Below are positions 13,110-15,822 of a stretch of 15,822 bases of DNA, one piece after another. Position 1 is the first letter of the stretch. Each line of letters opens with the position of its first letter. The position numbers and the translations under genes are program-made. The notes beneath the pieces are model-generated. The model searched no databases, was not told the DNA's origin, and saw nothing but the letters and a program-made list of their open reading frames with translations. The DNA is from Sedimentisphaerales bacterium (GTDB lineage Bacteria > Planctomycetota > Phycisphaerae > Sedimentisphaerales > SG8-4): NCBI GenBank assembly GCA_016932895.1, contig JAFGCA010000435.1:1-15822 (forward strand). The letters run 5' to 3'.

Positions 13110-14335
13110 TCATCCCGGTCGTTTGAATCGTTCGGCTCGTTCGGAGGCGGCGACGCGTACCGAGCGCCGTAGAACGCTCCACCGCCCATGCCCATCCCCG
13201 CTATCGGCTGTCCCTCGGGGATCTCCGGCGGCAGCTCGGCCGGTCCGGCCGGCGGCGGTACGAGGGCCCCGGCCAGACCACCGTCCACGCCCTCCCCTGC
13301 CGGTGGCGGTTCTTCTCCGGCGGCCGTTGCCTGTGGTGGCGGCGCCGACTCCGGCGGCGGCGATGCATCGCCGGTCGGGCTGCGAACCTGGTTGACCGCG
13401 CCGCTGATGAGCTGGTCCCATTCGCGGGACGCCTGGGACGGGCCTGCCATGCGAGGCTGGCTGACCGGCGCCGGTGCGGCCGGACTGGATACCGGACGCG
13501 GTGCCCGCGGCGTCGCCGATCGTCTGATCACGATGTCGCTGTCGGAAGGTTCGGTGGCGTTGTGATACGTAACGACCGAACCGGCGCCGATCACCGCTAC
13601 GGCCGCGACCGCCACCGCCTTGCCCTTGACACCGGCCAGGACTCCTGCCGCAAGCGTCTGCGCGCCGGAGCCTGTAGTTGTCCCCACGGCCGATGCGGCA
13701 GCCGCGTGCCCGCCAACCAGGGCCATCTTGCCCAATTCCGTCATCAGCGCCATCGGCGCGGCCGTAACCGCGTTTTCACCCAACAAAGCCGTCAGCGCCC
13801 CGGCCGCCACGAGAATGCCGCGCCGGCGCAGCATACCGCGCAGGGTCGCCACGCCGGCCTCAATCCGACGCGAAACGGTCGCCTGCGAGATCCCGCGGAA
13901 AACCGCGATGTGACGGGTGGTCTGGCCCTGGAGAAAATGAGCGATCAGGATATCCCGGATCTCCGGATCCAGCCGGTTGAGCTCCTCATCGACGTAGGGC
14001 GAGATTTCTTTCCAATCCGCCGTCTTCTGCGGCTGCCCGGCGGCATACGCGACTTCGCGATGTCGCCGCGATCTCTCCCGACGCACCTGGTCGATGGCCT
14101 TGTGCGTGGCGACGCGATGGAGCCAGCCCGGAAGCGAGCCGGTCACGCAGTGGGCATCCTTGGTCAGTTGGAGGAAGGTGTCCTGGGCCACGTCCGAGGC
14201 CCGGTCCACGTCGGCCAGAATCCGCAAGGCGGCCCCGTACACCAGCCCGGCGTGCCGACGGATGATCTCCGCGAACGCCTCGGCATCTCCCGTTTTTGCG
14301 AAGCGCCTGAGCAAAAATGCTTCTGTCTCCGCCAT
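13100..14335 (-). CDS. ECF-type RNA polymerase sigma factor with transmembrane segment and proline-rich tail
   Basis: 411 residues, about twice a normal ECF sigma. Region 2 lies at about 10-85 (AFAEIIRRHAGLVYGAALRI, DVAQDTFLQL at 48-57, LPGWLHRVATHKAIDQVRR) and region 4 at about 122-172 (LDPEIRDILIAHFLQGQT, then a helix-turn-helix GISQATVSRRIEAGVATLRG). After it come Ala/Gly-rich hydrophobic stretches, a likely membrane helix at 237-257 (VKGKAVAVAAVAVIGAGS region), and a long tail of Pro, Ala and Gly (about 270-395) ending in the acidic NEPNDSNDRDDEP. Sigma regions would be cytoplasmic and the tail outside the membrane, so the tail may sense or be cleaved like a built-in anti-sigma. Long C-terminal extensions of this kind are known in planctomycetal ECF factors. 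The ATG at 14333-14335 has AGGAG eight bases upstream; a longer frame to 14443 overlaps a terminator and is less likely. The candidate selenoprotein follows directly and may be its target or partner. Confidence 0.92.
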   Translation of the reverse strand: MAETEAFLLRRFAKTGDAEAFAEIIRRHAGLVYGAALRILADVDRASDVAQDTFLQLTKDAHCVTGSLPGWLHRVATHKAIDQVRRERSRRHREVAYAAGQPQKTADWKEISPYVDEELNRLDPEIRDILIAHFLQGQTTRHIAVFRGISQATVSRRIEAGVATLRGMLRRRGILVAAGALTALLGENAVTAAPMALMTELGKMALVGGHAAAASAVGTTTGSGAQTLAAGVLAGVKGKAVAVAAVAVIGAGSVVTYHNATEPSDSDIVIRRSATPRAPRPVSSPAAPAPVSQPRMAGPSQASREWDQLISGAVNQVRSPTGDASPPPESAPPPQATAAGEEPPPAGEGVDGGLAGALVPPPAGPAELPPEIPEGQPIAGMGMGGGAFYGARYASPPPNEPNDSNDRDDEP

Positions 14336-14407
14336 TTTGGTCTCTCCTAACCAGCCTTTGCGACGGCACCGACTGCCAATAAGGCGTCGGCCAACGCCGA
14401 ATGATTC

Positions 14408-14454
14408 AAAAAAACTCACAAGCACAGGCGTTTCCGGGCCCAACCGGGCTTGTG
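14408..14454 (-). terminator. intrinsic terminator after the glycosyltransferase gene
   Basis: On the minus strand CACAAGC (14448-14454) pairs with GCTTGTG (14417-14423); a smaller GCCC/GGGC stem forms inside. The outer stem is followed by AG and seven T. It starts about 40 bases after the glycosyltransferase stop codon and separates that gene from the sigma gene. No promoter for the sigma gene stands out in the remaining 70 bases. Confidence 0.6.
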
Positions 14455-14494
14455 CCCGTGTCCCGGCCTCTTTGGCCGCGTGTGCGCCGCGCCA

Positions 14495-15604
14495 TCAGCG
14501 GTGATACTGCTGCTGTGCCTCTGTATAAGTTTTCAAGGTGTCCGAAATCATGGTGCTGGCGGAGTAGCGGGCCCTGACGTGCTCCTGGGCGGTCCGGGCG
14601 AGCCGCCGGGCCAGATCGTGCTGGTCCAGCAACTGGGCCAGGGCGCGGTGAATGCTCGGCTCGCTGTCCGGCTCGAATACGACCGCGGTCTGGTTCGGGA
14701 TAATCATATCATCCACTCCGCCGAGGCAGGCCGCTACCGCCGTACCCAGGCCCATCGCTTCCAGCAAGAACACGCTGAAGGCCCGCAGCGGCTGCGGTTG
14801 GACGAAAATATCCGCCGCCGCCAAAACGCAACGCCACGGATGCAGCGTCGGCACGATGGTGACCACTGGCGTCAGGTCGTGCTGCGCCAAAAACCGACGC
14901 AAGCGGTGCTCGCCGGCGCCCGGCCCCATCACGACGACCACGAACTCGCGCCCCTCGGCCAGGAGGGCCTTGATCGCCTGGAACACATTCTCGAAATCCG
15001 ATACCCGGCGAAAGGGCTGCGCCATAACGATACTGGGCAGGCGCGAGGGCTCCGAGAAACAGACCGGCTCTCGCTCGACACAGGTGCCGATGTTGATCTG
15101 ACGGATGCGGTCGGCGAAGCGAAAGCACGCCCGGGCCACGGTGGCTCGCACGGTCTCGGTCGGTACGGCAATCGCCCGGCAGTGCTGCGACGATACGGCG
15201 ATGCGGGAGAATCGTTCCGAGAGAGAGTTGACCGCTTGCACGTACGGCAGGTTCAGGCGCCGGGCCAGCCGCCGGGCCAGACCCATCCGCGTTTCGCTGA
15301 GACAATGCAGAACGGTGGGCCGGCATTTCTCCAATTGCAACACCAGTCGTTCGATACCAAAGTGTTCCGTCAGCGGCATGTCCAGAAGCGGATGCGTCAG
15401 GACGGTCACCGGCGCCGGCACGAGGGGCTCCGTGTCGCAGCCGGGCGGGCGAATCAGCACCGTCGCGAGAGACTCGCTGGCGAGACCGACCAGAAGATGC
15501 CGGAGAAAGGGGGTGTGTTCCCTGACGGTCTCGCTCGACACAATCAGGACAGGCCGGAGCGACTTTCTCATACGCGCCGTGTCGGAATTTGCCTTCTCGT
15601 TCAT
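14495..15604 (-). CDS. GT4-type (GT-B fold) glycosyltransferase
   Basis: 369 residues, usual for family 4. The N-terminal Rossmann-like half (about 17-175) includes VLIVSSETVREHTPFLRHLL and VLHCLSETRMGLARRLARR; the C-terminal nucleotide-sugar half (about 190-345) has VVVVMGPGAGEHRLRRFL, AAADIFVQPQPLRAFSVFLL with Glu282 in LLEAMGLGTAVAA, then GGVDDMI and AVVFEPDSEP. These are the donor-binding landmarks of GT4 enzymes such as capsule or lipopolysaccharide glycosyltransferases. The first Glu of the usual Glu-x7-Glu motif is replaced by Arg274, so activity or donor may differ. No membrane helix; probably cytoplasmic and peripheral. The ATG at 15602-15604 is weakly supported by GGGAAG; Met12 is an alternative. 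Substrate cannot be named. A terminator follows it, and an isolated promoter candidate precedes it. Confidence 0.88.
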   Translation of the reverse strand: MNEKANSDTARMRKSLRPVLIVSSETVREHTPFLRHLLVGLASESLATVLIRPPGCDTEPLVPAPVTVLTHPLLDMPLTEHFGIERLVLQLEKCRPTVLHCLSETRMGLARRLARRLNLPYVQAVNSLSERFSRIAVSSQHCRAIAVPTETVRATVARACFRFADRIRQINIGTCVEREPVCFSEPSRLPSIVMAQPFRRVSDFENVFQAIKALLAEGREFVVVVMGPGAGEHRLRRFLAQHDLTPVVTIVPTLHPWRCVLAAADIFVQPQPLRAFSVFLLEAMGLGTAVAACLGGVDDMIIPNQTAVVFEPDSEPSIHRALAQLLDQHDLARRLARTAQEHVRARYSASTMISDTLKTYTEAQQQYHR

Positions 15605-15676
15605 GCGTTTCTTCCCAAATCGGCGTCCGGTTCAGATCGGAAAACGTGCGAAGCCGTTGGGCTGCCGAAACCGAGC

Positions 15677-15704
15677 ACTATGCTATTTTACTGAACTTTT
15701 GCAA
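15677..15704 (-). promoter_or_regulatory. weak promoter candidate for the glycosyltransferase
   Basis: On the minus strand TTGCAA (15699-15704) and CATAGT (15677-15682) are separated by 16 bases in an AT-rich stretch about 75 bases upstream of the ATG. Matches are four of six in each box, so chance is possible. Confidence 0.3.
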
Positions 15705-15723
15705 AATGGAGATTAGGCTTACT

Positions 15724-15822
15724 TTAGGAAGGAAGAATCTCCTTCGTGATTTTTCCTCCCGAGAACGTACGTGCTTTTCGTATCGGGATATAAGCCCCAT
15801 CTTCAAGGAAATCACACCAACG
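15724..15822 (-). CDS. possible C-terminal 32 codons of a gene entering from the right edge
   Basis: On the minus strand the frame is open from the edge to a TAA at 15724-15726 and reads RWCDFLEDGAYIPIRKAR followed by TFSGGKITKEILPS. It looks protein-like, but 32 codons without a stop are not rare. Third positions are much richer in A and T (GAT, CTT, GAA, GAT, GGG, GCT, TAT) than in the other genes. It may be a horizontally acquired or simply non-coding stretch. No family can be recognised. Confidence 0.3.
   Translation of the reverse strand, partial: RWCDFLEDGAYIPIRKARTFSGGKITKEILPS

Noticed and set aside
14336..14497. Open frame linking the glycosyltransferase TGA to the sigma gene, suggesting another TGA read-through or fusion
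   Set aside because: The gap contains an intrinsic terminator with a seven-T run, no SECIS-like hairpin follows the TGA at the right distance, and the sigma gene has its own ribosome-binding site and start.
1..15822. CRISPR arrays, tRNA or rRNA genes, insertion sequences and integrases
   Set aside because: No regular direct repeats with spacers, no tRNA T-loop pattern with a matching acceptor stem, and no transposase or integrase frame were seen.

Overview
The window is a GC-rich (around 60 percent by eye) bacterial chromosome segment that most resembles Planctomycetota, probably the Phycisphaerae/Sedimentisphaerales side. The clues are a long secreted LamG protein with repeated YYWRVD modules and a VDDFESY C-terminal domain, a PEP-CTERM surface protein, an ECF sigma factor with a transmembrane segment and a proline-rich tail, and dispersed A-rich repeats of the CAAATAG type beside genes. 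The lineage call is an inference from protein style; there is no rRNA here.

Layout. (a) 1-4300, minus strand: the start of an exported protein that runs off the left edge, then a 957-residue secreted multidomain LamG protein. About 700 bases upstream of the LamG gene hold no confident gene, but they show a good promoter, strong hairpins and unpaired strong ribosome-binding sites, so they look like a long structured leader. (b) 4433-7123, minus strand: a tight set pgsA-like, ribBA and a lipoprotein (phospholipid and riboflavin synthesis). (c) 7292-8260, plus strand: an isolated, short GspF-like membrane protein that ends tail to tail, with interlocked stop codons, against a small cyclophilin-fold protein on the minus strand. 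(d) 8802-10507, plus strand: pdxJ (vitamin B6) and dapA (lysine/diaminopimelate). (e) 10536-11189, minus strand: a PEP-CTERM protein with its own promoter and a structured leader. (f) 11550-14335, minus strand: ECF sigma factor followed by a secreted Asp-loop protein. (g) 14495-15604, minus strand: a GT4-type glycosyltransferase with its own terminator, then possibly the last codons of another gene at the right edge.

The main discovery candidate is the secreted protein downstream of the sigma factor. Its reading frame appears to stop at a TGA (11709-11711), yet the same frame stays open for 52 more GC3-rich, protein-like codons to a TAG at 11550-11552. A perfect 8-bp hairpin with a UGG loop begins 10 bases after the TGA. 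This matches the geometry of a bacterial selenocysteine insertion element, so the gene is proposed to encode a selenoprotein of 493 residues with Sec at position 441. Conventional gene calling would truncate it.

The housekeeping genes (pgsA, ribBA, pdxJ, dapA) are ordinary. The accessory part is envelope and surface biology: three or four exported proteins, a membrane-tethered sigma factor, a secretion-type membrane protein and a glycosyltransferase. No CRISPR array, tRNA, rRNA, insertion sequence or integrase was found.
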